From the NCBI RefSeq assembly GCF_000003815.2, contig NC_049982.1, positions 27,583,061-27,647,060 of the forward strand: a stretch of DNA of 64,000 nt. Reading direction: 5' to 3'. Positions within the stretch are counted from its first letter, which is position 1; every line of letters begins with the position of its first letter. Source of the stretch: Branchiostoma floridae. Its lineage: Eukaryota; Chordata; Leptocardii; Amphioxiformes; Branchiostomatidae. This document shows, piece after piece, positions 15,501 through 27,500 of the stretch. Made by a program: the position numbers and the translations under genes. Below the pieces are notes generated by a model that did no database searches, was not told the DNA's origin, and saw only the letters and a list, made by a program, of their open reading frames with translations.

Positions 15501-18500
15501 ATCGCCATGTGTAAATGGTGGAACATGCATCGACGGTATCAACTCCTACACATGCCTTTGTGTCGAAGGTTTCACGAACGACGACTGTGAACTCAATGTC
15601 GATGACTGTGCATCTGCACCATGTGCTAACAATGGCACATGTGTAGATGCAGTGGCCGGCTACACGTGTGAATGTGTATCGGGATACGCAGGTACAAACT
15701 GCACAGAAGATGCAAACGAGTGCTCGTCGTCGCCTTGTCAGAATGACGGGACATGCGAGGACCTGTTTGACTCTTATGCCTGTACCTGCAACCAAGGCTA
15801 CACAGGAGTCCACTGCGAGTCAGAGATCGACCATTGTGCCACCTCCCCTTGCTCTAACGATGCAACCTGCGTAAATACGTACTTGGACTTTGAATGCCGG
15901 TGTAGTCCAGGATATGAGGGCTTGAAATGTGAGGTAGAAATCGACGAATGTGCCTCCAGCCCGTGCGTTAACAATGGCAGCTGTTACGACCAGGTTGATG
16001 GCTGTATCTGCATTTGCACCGACGAGTTCACAGGTCAGACAATCATGGTGTTATCAAAAGTAAAACAGGTGTACTGCTGATATGCTTAAAAAATCATGAT
16101 TATGTTTATCTTTGGGGAAGGGAATAATATTTTTTTTTGCTTCCCTTCTTCCTCGTTTCCTTCTTCTTCTCCTCCAAACAAACAAGTTTGATGACCTGGA
16201 CCAGATGGCTATCGTCACTATTACTGGTAACGTTAGATACCCTGTGGTATTCGGTTACGCCATGCAGCAAGTGGCAACTGCCATGATATGGGCAGAGTAG
16301 AAAATGCCCTGACACACTTGCTACATGACGTAACCGAATACCACAGGGTGTTTAAAGTTACCAGTAATAGTGGCGATAGCCATAATGTCCTGGTCATTGA
16401 TCTTATTTGAGGAGAAGAAGAAATGGATCGGATGTTGGATGTGCTGATCACTATTTATACAAATGTCTCTGAGTAAAGATAAACAGAGCAGTAGTTTGCT
16501 AGGCCAGACCATGTAAAGATAAAGATGTAATCGCTTTCAAATTCACTTTCTACGTCATAATATTTTTGCTGAAAGTACTATGTGCATTGTTTCCTCGTCT
16601 CTGCCCAGCTCATGACAGTTTTTCTTATGCATACACATGTAAATAACATCCTGTAAACTACACGTAATGCCTACACTAACAAAGGTTTCATTTATTACAC
16701 AGGGACAAACTGTGAGTCCAACTTTAGCCCATGTGAGCCTGCTCCTTGCCACAATGGAGCAATCTGCACTGATAAGCACCCGGACTATGAATGCATCTGC
16801 CCGACTGGTTTTGGTGGTTCTACCTGTAGCATCAACCTACCAGAATGTGCGTCCGGCCCTTGTAACAATGGGGGCACGTGTGTAGACGGAATAGGCAACT
16901 TCTCTTGTAGGTAGGTATTTTATTATTTTAAAATCAGAAGTTTTTTTTCCCTGCAAAAACCTAATCTATTAACAACAGGGGCCACTCGATTAATCTAAAC
17001 GTTAACCACAAAAGTAAGGGCAAAAAAGACTCGAAGTTTATCACGAGAGTTCAGTTGTGTTTGTAAATAACATTTTGAATGAAGACTGGAGGAGGGTATT
17101 CGAGTACTCCGCCCGGCATTAAAAAGGGACGGGGGGCGAAACAGTTTACCTAGCACATGCGACCCGTTGTTGCTGAGTCACGTGCCTCTAACGTCACGTC
17201 CCGGAAGTAGCAGTAGACAGGTCCATTCCATAAGAAAGGATGGAGGAGTTCCAATTCTTCTAAGTATTGGTTTTGTAAACTTTCAGTAAGATCTCACTCA
17301 AGATTACAGGATTAGATATTTCACTGTCTTTGTCTTCCTATAGCTGCCCATCCGGTTTTGAAGGTGATCTTTGCGAGGCTCAAATCAACGAGTGTGCTAG
17401 GCATGGCTGTGAGAATGGCGGAACGTGCACGGACACGTACGGGAGATTTGACTGCGACTGCCCGCTAGGATACAACGGAACACGCTGTGAAGTCAACATA
17501 GACGACTGTGCAACGCACGGTTGCACCAACGGTTCAGATTGTGTTGATGGGGTCGCTTCATACACCTGCGATTGCTTATCAGGTGAGATATATTTTTATT
17601 TCCTACGCATATAGTGTACGTAAATGCATTTAAGTTCGCGGGGATTTAATTTCGCGGCAGCGGGAAATTGGAGTGTTCGCGGTGGTTTTAAATTCGCGAT
17701 AGCGCTATCCCACGAACATATTTGCAGCACTGTACTGTAGTCGCATACTGTAGTATGAATATTCGCGATGGTTTTAAGTTCGCAGTTCAGTGGCCACCGT
17801 GAAAACCGCGAATACAAAACCACCGCGAAAGTTTCTGCATTTACAGTATTCCAAACTCAAACCCAAACAGATAATTTTTTTATTACATGATGCACACGTG
17901 AGAGTTGTAGCATTTCTCATTAATCATGCGAAGTATGCAATTGAAAGAAACCTGCTAGAGGGCCAAAACCTATATCACTTTGTACCTATGTATTAATGTT
18001 ACAACATTACAATTGCAAATCATTTTTTTCTGTTACTTTAAGGCTATACTGGACCAACATGTTCGGAGGACGTAGATGAGTGTTCCTCTAACCCGTGTCT
18101 TAACGCAATCAAGTGCAACAACCTCGTCGATGACTACATGTGCGAGTGCCAAAATGGCTTCACGGGGAAGAACTGTGAGATCAACATGGACGACTGTGAG
18201 AACGTCACCTGCTTCAACGGTGGAGAATGTGTGGATGAAGTAGCCGGATTCATCTGCAACTGTCCTGATGGCTTCCATGGTAGTATTTGTGAGACTGAAG
18301 TGGATGAGTGCTCTTCAGGTATGTGATTTTTTTATTATTTCTTATTTTTTATTATTTATTGCAACATATATTTACAAGACATGGTGGCGACACACTCAAG
18401 TCATAACTTATATTAATGCCGCCACCGAAAACAAAATAACAAATAAGGAAAGCACTGAAGCGAAATTTACAAATAAAAATTCAAAGATATAAACTGATGA

Positions 18501-21500
18501 TATGATAATTAACTAAGTCCCCTAAGACTGGTAGGATGATGTTAAATCGTTCTTGAAGCGATCGCTATCTATAAAAAAATTTGCACATACATTAATATTT
18601 TGGAGTTTTTTGCCGAGGACAGAAAAGAAGACCCCTTTAAAAGCAACTGTAATAAAGTGTCACCAGATGGATTGTCCATATCAAAACCTACCAGTCTTCT
18701 CAAATTGCCGAAGATGGAAGCTCTCTGTTGAGTGTAGTGCAACATATGTACAACATATGCAATGTAAATTGTTCATCTGATACCCCAACACAATCATAAT
18801 GCAAAGTTTACATTTTCAAACAAAAGTGTTTATTTTCTACGTAACAAGTAAATACAATAAGCGAAAAAAATAATAATGAAAATAACAAAAGAGGCCAGAT
18901 TATTAAAAGCTTAGATGTTGGCCACTCAAAGAACTAATTTTACAGTTCAAGTGAAATAATTCAAATTAGTTATTGCAAAAAAAAAACATATTACGTACGA
19001 AGGAAAATATCAGGTCAATAATGACATCAACATATTAAGTGAAGTAATAAAAAAGATAATGGTTAGAACATTTATCACAGTTACGCATGATAAACCAACG
19101 TCACACAAAGTGATAGTAAACCATATAGCAAATAAATGTATTGTAGATCTTTCTATGTAATATAGTCAGATCTTTTCCCGGACAATTCAGGTAAAAGAAC
19201 TACTTCATATAGCATTTACTTTCTGGTGATAGTCACAGTCCATGTCCGTGTTACATTGTACTACGTTGTGTCCAACAGACCCTTGCCAGTACTCTGGAAC
19301 CTGTATGGATGCCGTTAACAGCTACAGTTGCCAGTGTCAGACTGGATACAATGGAACAAACTGTGAACTGGACATTGATGAATGTATCAATTCACCGTGT
19401 AAGAATGCAGCTCCATGCAGCAACACACATGGGGATTACAGGTAAAGTTTTGCATATGAACTGATTTTTTTTTCTTTGGGGCCGAACTTTCTCTCCTGAA
19501 ACTATGGACAAAGTGTTAACTGTACAACTTAAAGCGAATACCAAACCTATTCTTGCCTTTACTTTTCACCATATATGTAATACTTTATATTTCATATTCA
19601 TATCTTAATATATTGATATTTCTGGTGATGCTTCTTGATGCTGATGCTGAAGTTAACGCAGTTCCAAGTATCATAAGATAGAAATCTAAATTAAAATATT
19701 CTGTAATGACCTTGTCTGATCCTAACCACTTGTCATCACAGCAGCTGTGATGTTTGTGTTAGATTCAGATCAGAAATGGCCGAGGCTGATAAAAAAAATA
19801 CAGAAAATAGAGCATTTAGGCAGTCATAAGATGGAGGACTGTGCCGTAGGACAGAATTCTCACATCTCAAGATAGATTAAAGCTTGAACCCTACACTGTC
19901 CTGTCTAATCTTGACCACTGGTCAGTACATCAACTGTGGTGTTTGTGTTTTATTTATTGATGACCCTCGACTGGTCCACCGCTTTGTACAGAGAACTCAG
20001 CGTTGATACTATCGGTATTGTGCATTTATTAAGAGGCATTTCTACTGTCTAGCACCAGATGATTCGGTGATAGTCTGACCATGACCACTGGTCATTGCTT
20101 TAAATATGGATGTTGTGTTGGATCCAGATCAGATATAGCCTAAGGCTGACGCAAAAATTTGTACAAAGAATTTAGCTTTGATGCAGTCAACCCCGAACCA
20201 TAAGATAAAATTCTAGCATCTAAAGATAGCCAGAAGTAATAGTAAAATAAAGAAATCCCTGCCCTTCCCTGTCTAATCTTGGCAACTAGTAACTTTTTCA
20301 GCAAGCGTGGTGCTTGTGTTAGATTCATTGATGTTCTGATATCCACCTTCGACCCCATACAGAGAATTCACATTTGATGGCATCGGTTGTGTTCCATAAG
20401 ATGCATTCTTAGCATCCATGGATTCACTGAGAATCTGAGCCTGCCCTAGCCGATGTGCCTGATCACTAGTCATTACAGTAGTGTTAGTGTTTTTGTTGGA
20501 TTCAGGGATGTTCTGATACTGACCTACGGCCCTGTACAGAGAATTCACATTTGATGGAATAGGCTGTGTTTCATAAGATGCATTTCTAGCATCCATGGAT
20601 TCACTAAGAATCTGAGCCTGTCCTAGCCGGTATGCCTGATCATCATCACTAGTCATTACAGTAGTGTTAGTGTTTTTGTTGGATTCAGGGATGTTCTGAT
20701 ACTGACCCACGGCTCTATATAAAGAATTCACATTTGATGGAATCGGTTGTGTTCCATAAGATGCATTCTTAGCATCCAAAGATTCACTGAGAATCTGAGC
20801 CTGCCCTAGCCGATGTGCCTGATCACTAGTCATTACAGTAGTGTTAGTGTTTTTGTTGGATTCAGTGATGTTCTGATATCCACCCTCGACCCCATACAGA
20901 GAATTCACATTTGATGGAATCGGCTGTGTTCCATAAGATGCATTCTTAGCATCCATGGATTCACTGAGAATCTGAGCCTGCCCTAGCCGATGTGCCTGAT
21001 CACTAGTCATTTCAGTAGTGTTAGTGTTTTTGTTGGATTCAGGGATGTTCTGATACCGAACCTGGTCTGCCTTATCATGCCCACCTGTCACTACAGAAGC
21101 TGTGGTGTTTGTGTTAGATTCAGCGATGGCCTGAGACTGACCCTGCCCTGTCTGATTATGTTTGTTCATGTCTTCATACTGGTTATCATGGCCACTAGCA
21201 GCAGTTGTGACCTTTGTGTTAGATTTAGTCACCTGTTCCTGACCTTTCTGATTATGTTGGTTCAAATCTTCATAATGATGACCATGGCCACTAGCTGCAA
21301 GCACACCAGTGTTTATTTTTGTTTCAGTGATGGCGTGAGGCCGGTCCTGCCGTTTTAAATTATGCTGGTTGTCCACATCTTCATACTGGTGGTCATCACC
21401 ACTGACCATTGCTATGGTGTTGGTGTTGGACTCAGTAACGGCCTGAGACTGACTCTGCCCTGCCCTGTAGTGATTATTGGTCATCACAGTAACTGTGGGG

Positions 21501-24500
21501 TTGTTGAGGGCAAATTTGTTTTTTCTAATCCCAGTAAGAAGATTCACACCCCTCCTCTTGTACCAGACTATGAAAGCAATGGCAACAGTGAGAGTTACCA
21601 ATGAACCAATAACAGTTGAAGTGATTACAGTTTTGTTGAGGCTGGGACAAGATTCACGGCAAGTGGTAGCAATCAGAGTACTGGTAACATTATTTAGTAG
21701 CACCTTTCTCTGTGTGTCATTAGGCATCGTGGCAAATATCGAGCCAACATTGCGTCTGAAGTACCAGTGATAGTGATATGTGCCATCATGGCTATTGTTA
21801 CTATCGATAGCACTGCGCCATTGTGTATCATCGGACAGATTGGCAAATTTGGAGCTTACAGTTTGTGCTGTTTGGCCAGTATTGCTAGCAGTATTGCCAG
21901 ATGGAGAAGATGTTGACATTTTGGATGAAGTAAATGAGGCGTGTTTATCAGTTGTTGTTATTATTATTGTTGTTGATTTAATTTGGTCGTTACAAATCAT
22001 ATCTTTTGGGTTGACGTCTTTAAGTTTTTGTCTCGGAGGTTGAGCACATATTATCTGATCTACAAATGATTTGATCCGTTTAAAGGGAACCATCCTACAG
22101 TCGCAATGCCAAGGGTTGTCGCCAATACGTAACGTCCGAATGGATGCGAACACGTCATAATCTGACAGGGGGAGGGAAGTTATCTTGTTGGATTTCAAAT
22201 CTAGAGTTTGAAGCTTGGGTAGGTTTGAGAAAGCTTCAGGCTGAATCTCACCTATCATGTTACAGCACAATTCCAAATTTTTGAGCTCGGGTAGATTTAT
22301 GAATATGCCTGATTGGATGTGGGTTAGCTGGTTATAGTCGATTTGCAAAATTATGAGCTTGCGTAGATTTGAGAAAACACCAGTCTGAATGCTGGTTATC
22401 CTATTCATGCTTAGGCTCAGAAAAACAAGCTGGGGGTTGTTTGAGAACGCACCTTGATGGATGTGAGTTATCAAGTTGCGGAAAAGAGCCAAATATGTGA
22501 GTTTGGGTAGGTGTGAGAGTGATGGAACAGTACGCATGCAGTTTTGGTCCAACTCTAAGTGGGAGACCGAAGTTGGGATGTCCACCTGATCTATACTGGT
22601 GAGATCCAAGCTACGGTATATACAGGATGATGAAGATGTACAGCCAGCTTCTGGCATTTTGGGTTCCTTCATGATGATAAGAAGAAAAATCAGCAGGTGC
22701 CGCAGCTTTCTTCCCATGTTATCCTGCTATCGTAATGGAACAAGGAATAGGAATAAATCAAAACAAGGCAATCGATATCACAGTCAATTATGTATAGACT
22801 TTTCCACATTGTAGTTCATATGAACGCATTATGAAGGCATCAAAATGAAATTGTTTTCTATCATTATAAAAGTGATTACATAAGATGTTATTGTTATCAT
22901 ATGTAATTAAGATACAAGTAAATGTGAAAAATACATTGTTAGAGCCGAAAATAGCGATGTCATCAAAAATGCCTCTCATCATGCGGTTGGCAAAAAATTG
23001 GAAAATTTTTTAAAACTTTGTGAAATTGTTGTCAACTAGATTTTAGAAGAACTCACTGAATTTGGTGGCTGTAGCATAAGCCGATCTGGCGTTATGCGAC
23101 ATCAAAGATAGCATAGGCCTCAAAAGACCCCCATCTGAATAGGGCTGAAAATGGGTGATAGTTGTGAGTAGAAAGCAGGAGAAAGGGCCTTAACATACGC
23201 CATACTGAGCCACTAAGCACAAAATTGAAGAACAGTTTCTCTGCTCCAATACCAATTTTTAATGCAATTTGTAACTTAAATAAAACAGAGAAATACCTTT
23301 CGGAAAGACTACAAAACAATTATCAAACATTCTAAACGGAATTATAAAGTCAATCTATTACGTGATCTAGAAAAATACAAAATACCATCAGTACATAAGA
23401 AAAAAAAACAGAAAACAGCATTTTCTTATGCACTTGTTTTTTCACATGAAGCAATTTGTGTATGATGCGTTGTTACCCATAGTGCCCCGTTTGTCCCAGC
23501 ATGTAATGAAATCAGTCTATGAGCACAATCAATATGTAGGTGGTAAGCCTGTTCTGTATAAGTGTTCTTTATACATATGTCTTGCGTGACAAACAGTTTT
23601 AAATCAGTCTGAGTCGGCATATTTCCATATCAATATTGATGAGCACTTCTCGTTAAAAGTTGGTGTAGATTTGCAGGCAACAGGCTCTTGTTTCTTACAT
23701 CAACACCTCTTGTCCCTTACACATAACAAATTAAACGACATATTTAGTCTTACTTAATATGGTTCTTCAAATATGGTCCATGTCTAGCTACACTACACGA
23801 AATCTGATCTTCTTAAGCATAGTTTTATAAAAAAAACGCATATTTATGCACGCCTTAAAGCGTGTTCACTGATTGAATTCCGTGCAGTGCTATTTGAATA
23901 TTAATGTTAAGCAAGCTGTTTACTACAATGTTTTTACGGACAGTCTTTATTTTTATATGTAATTGTATTTGGACCTCTCAGATTTGAAGACAATGATAGA
24001 GAAATGGTTTTGCCTTATTGGATATAATATTGGCGTCTCCAAAATTAAAGCTCATGTGAAAATTGATGTTCCAATTCTATGTCAAAAGGGAAAAACTCTT
24101 GCATACCAACAAACCAGAATTATTCATATCTTTTTTATATTTTGATGGAAAAGCATCTGGTATAACATGAAGTCCATTAATTGGAGCTTTTTTCTTGTTC
24201 ATGTTAGCTAAAAAAAGAACCTTCGACTCGTACTTTCAAGCAAAAACATTCAATCCGAAGAAAAAATCGGCAGATATTTCATGTAAGACATCACGAAATC
24301 GCATGGATGCGGGGGCCTGTCGGGGTCTATGCCCGATCGCGCCGTCCATGTGTAAGCTCACTAAGCTAGCCTGGGTACCATCTGGAAAGTAGTTCGCTCC
24401 GGCGTTCATTATATACTATATACAGTCGCTTCTAGCTGTGACATTCATTATACACTATATACAGTCGCTCCTCTGTGTTTCCGTCTGGGAACGCGGACCA

Positions 24501-27500
24501 TCTTAACGTCTGGAATCGTCCAAATTTTGGACGCAGGCGCTGATTGGTCCCAACGTATGAGCGAATTATGGAATGGATTCAAGCGCTCGTTCGAAGAGGC
24601 CTTTCATAACCGGACAGGCCCTCCGTCTGCTCGTGGAAGGCCTGTTGTCATCGAACAAGCGCTCTAGAACCCATTCCTACATTCGCTCATTAACTGAAGT
24701 TACCACCAAACGGTTTGAATGTGCAAGTCTCCAGACGGATAGCAGAAGCGAACATAGGAGCGACCTACTATCCGGATGGTACCCAGGCTATCACTAAGCT
24801 GCATCATCACGAAATGTGGCCAGTGATTTTGCAACATTAATATCAACCCAGGGGTACTGCAACCCCACGATTTATGGCATGTCGCTAAATTTAAGTGTAG
24901 TAAATCTAAACAAATTTACAGTATATTACAAGATACGTAAGTAAAACGTAGAAAATGCATTTTTTTCAGAAAAAAAAAACAATAAGACAACTATACATAC
25001 CTGCAAACTTATCTTTCAAGCTAGTGATTGTCTCTTCAGTTGGTTCTTTCCAAAGCTTTTTCAGTTGCAGTTGTGCCTGCTAGCTGCGAGTGGTGTGTGC
25101 CTTTCTCGTACCAATGTGACAAACAACCTTAGGTTAGTCTTACGTTTCTGGCGGTGCTGATTGTCTGAGCTCAGCTTCATGAATATTGGCGTTTATGAAC
25201 ATTATTATGACGATTGTATATATATATATATTTGTATGTTATGTATTGTTGATGGGTCATGTACTTTGTGTAACCCAGGGCCCCACTGTAAAGCAGTGAC
25301 TTACTTACACTGAGTTGGGTCACCCTGGCTAAAGAAAACAGAATAAAAAAAAATTGTTTCTCAAAATGGTGGTCTCTGAATTGCTTTGCCAGGCTAGGCG
25401 GTACCGATAACAATATAGAAGAAGTTTATTTGCAAATTCGTGCCCGAGGGCTAATTGCAAGTACATGGTATACACATAGTGACAATGGACAGTTATAAAC
25501 AATATTCTAATCTAATACTAGTGTTGGCTATTTCTAAACAGGTTGGGATTGACTTCTTTTTTGAAAGCAGAGGGAGACGAAAAGCCCCACATTTTCTATA
25601 ATTGATAACAATTCACTCAGCACGTAAACAGGGTGCGCAAACTCTGTGCAGTAAAATTGAAATTTCAGCTAAAAAAACTAACATAAGTGTTTCGCAAGGC
25701 ACAATAGTTATTCCTATGGTACTCGTTCCATCATTGTTTTTTACTGATCATTCGGCTATATGTTTAGATCCGGCAGCCTTCATATTGCTAAGATAGGTAA
25801 ATTACGTAAAAGATTTTGCTTTGTGATTAGAAAAGATAATAACACTCATGTTTAGCCCCACCTGACTGTATAGAGGTTTTCTTTTTATCCTATATTGTTT
25901 AGGAAAGATTTACACTGTATCCACTGTTTCTTTGTAGATTATATTTGTTCATACAAGAATTACTGTACTTTCTGTCGTGTCAATAAAGCTTGAGTTCATG
26001 AAGTTTTACTAATTTCAGAATCTGGTTATTTGATTAACAACATTTTTCAGGTGGCTCAATGAATGTTTTTGAACGCTATATCAGACAGATCAGATCGGGA
26101 ACTTCGCAGGGAAAAAAATTCGTACAGCATAATTTCTTGTGGGCTCTGAACTTGTTTTCATAATGTCCCATACCACTTTTAGTACAATCTGTTCCTTAAA
26201 TCAAACCAATAAATGAGTTTGGGAAATACAGAATGGCATCAGGGTTAACATTAGAACAATAACAAAAATACAAAATTTGTGTTTTGAAGGAAAAAGTATA
26301 AATTTTCACAGATCTTTTAGTTAATTTTCAAATGAATGTTTTGATTGAAAAGAAATTTTATCATTTTAAATGAAACTTGCACATACCTAAATACAACAAG
26401 AACCACGGTTATTTTCCATTTTGCGGGGAAAGCAACTGGTATAATATATGTAGTTCAGAACTGCAGAGTAATATCTTGTTCAGGTTGCTTTGAAATACCA
26501 ATCTACAATTCATATAAAAATAAAGCCATTCTGAGTATAATATGTAGATGTTTCCAAATTTTGACTGAATATAACACCAAAATTTTGTGTTATGTTCAGT
26601 CAAATTCAAAGGTTTGGATGCCCGTGTTGGACTTTTGATAAGACTTATTGTTCAACACGTTAGCTATATCAGTGGGTACACGTTACTGTAAATTGTGGAA
26701 TTTTTACAATGTTGTTAAGTTAACTACGACTAAATGTTTACAACCGTAAACATATTGTTCGTTTTCCATCGCGTTGTTATTTGTTATTTCAACAACTAAC
26801 TCAAAACGTCGTTTATGTCCCGTCGCTAAATTCTGAGGCCGCAACACAAACTGAATTTACAGTAGTTTACTGGATACGTAATGTAAAAGAATGTCTGCTG
26901 TCGTAAGAAAAAAAAAATCAAATATCATAAATTCTGCAAACTTACCTTGCAAGCTTCCTGGAGTATATTCAGTGGGTTCTTCTTGGGGTAGTGCGTTATG
27001 AAGGACTTTCTTCAGCCCTCTAGTTGCAATTTGCCTGACAACTACGAAGCTGGTGGGTAGTTTTTTTTTTTCACACCAATGTGACAAACAACATTAGATT
27101 AGTCATACTCGTTTAGCGTAGTGTTGATTGTCTGAGCTCAGTTTCATGAATATTGGCATTTATGATGATTGTAGGGATCATTTCTACGTAATTGTCATAC
27201 TGGTGGTTCCAGAATTTCTTCGCCTTTACCAACAACATTTTGTTTAGAAATCAAGCAGCGTCTACGTATCTTCAAATCTGCGCATTAAAGTCGGAATTCA
27301 AGAAATGCAAATGAAGAAATGTTTAATTGCGAGGCAGAATAGTAATTCCTGTGATAAGTGTGTCCTGTTAATCATTGGGGTTCTACAGATTGCAGAATAT
27401 GGCTGTTTCATTTCGTTTGATATTAACAGTTCACAGGTTGCTTACTCCCTCTTTGTTGTTTTTTACTGATGTTTTCAAGGCTATTTAGACCAATAAGGCG

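Larger units (their letters stand above)
511..16702 (+). other. Introns of the 5' half with nothing else recognised
   Basis: Inspected and judged plain intron: 511-986, 1547-2178, 3187-3872, 5378-5754, 6739-7069, 8276-8636, 11103-11601, 11764-12230, 12393-12728, 13604-14176 and 15079-15463. Only AT-rich sequence and short spurious frames. Confidence 0.6.
18836..27400 (+). repeat. Direct duplication, copy 1 (8.6 kb)
   Basis: Aligns collinearly with 30859-39279. Anchors read by eye: the left edge ACAAGTAAATACAATAA, exon 26a, the antisense LRR gene, the tract around 23480 (TACCCATAGTGCCCCG), the tract at 24815-24900, the tract at 25000-25160, and the right edge ATCATTGGGGTT at 27371. Copy 1 alone holds the fold-back element at 24300-24804 and the LINE tail at 25752-25990. 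Confidence 0.87.

Noticed and set aside
15451..15813. 120-codon minus-strand frame
   Set aside because: Antisense shadow of EGF exon 22.
20990..22043. Several plus-strand frames of 80-122 codons
   Set aside because: Shadows of the LRR gene on the minus strand; low-complexity and without domain signals.
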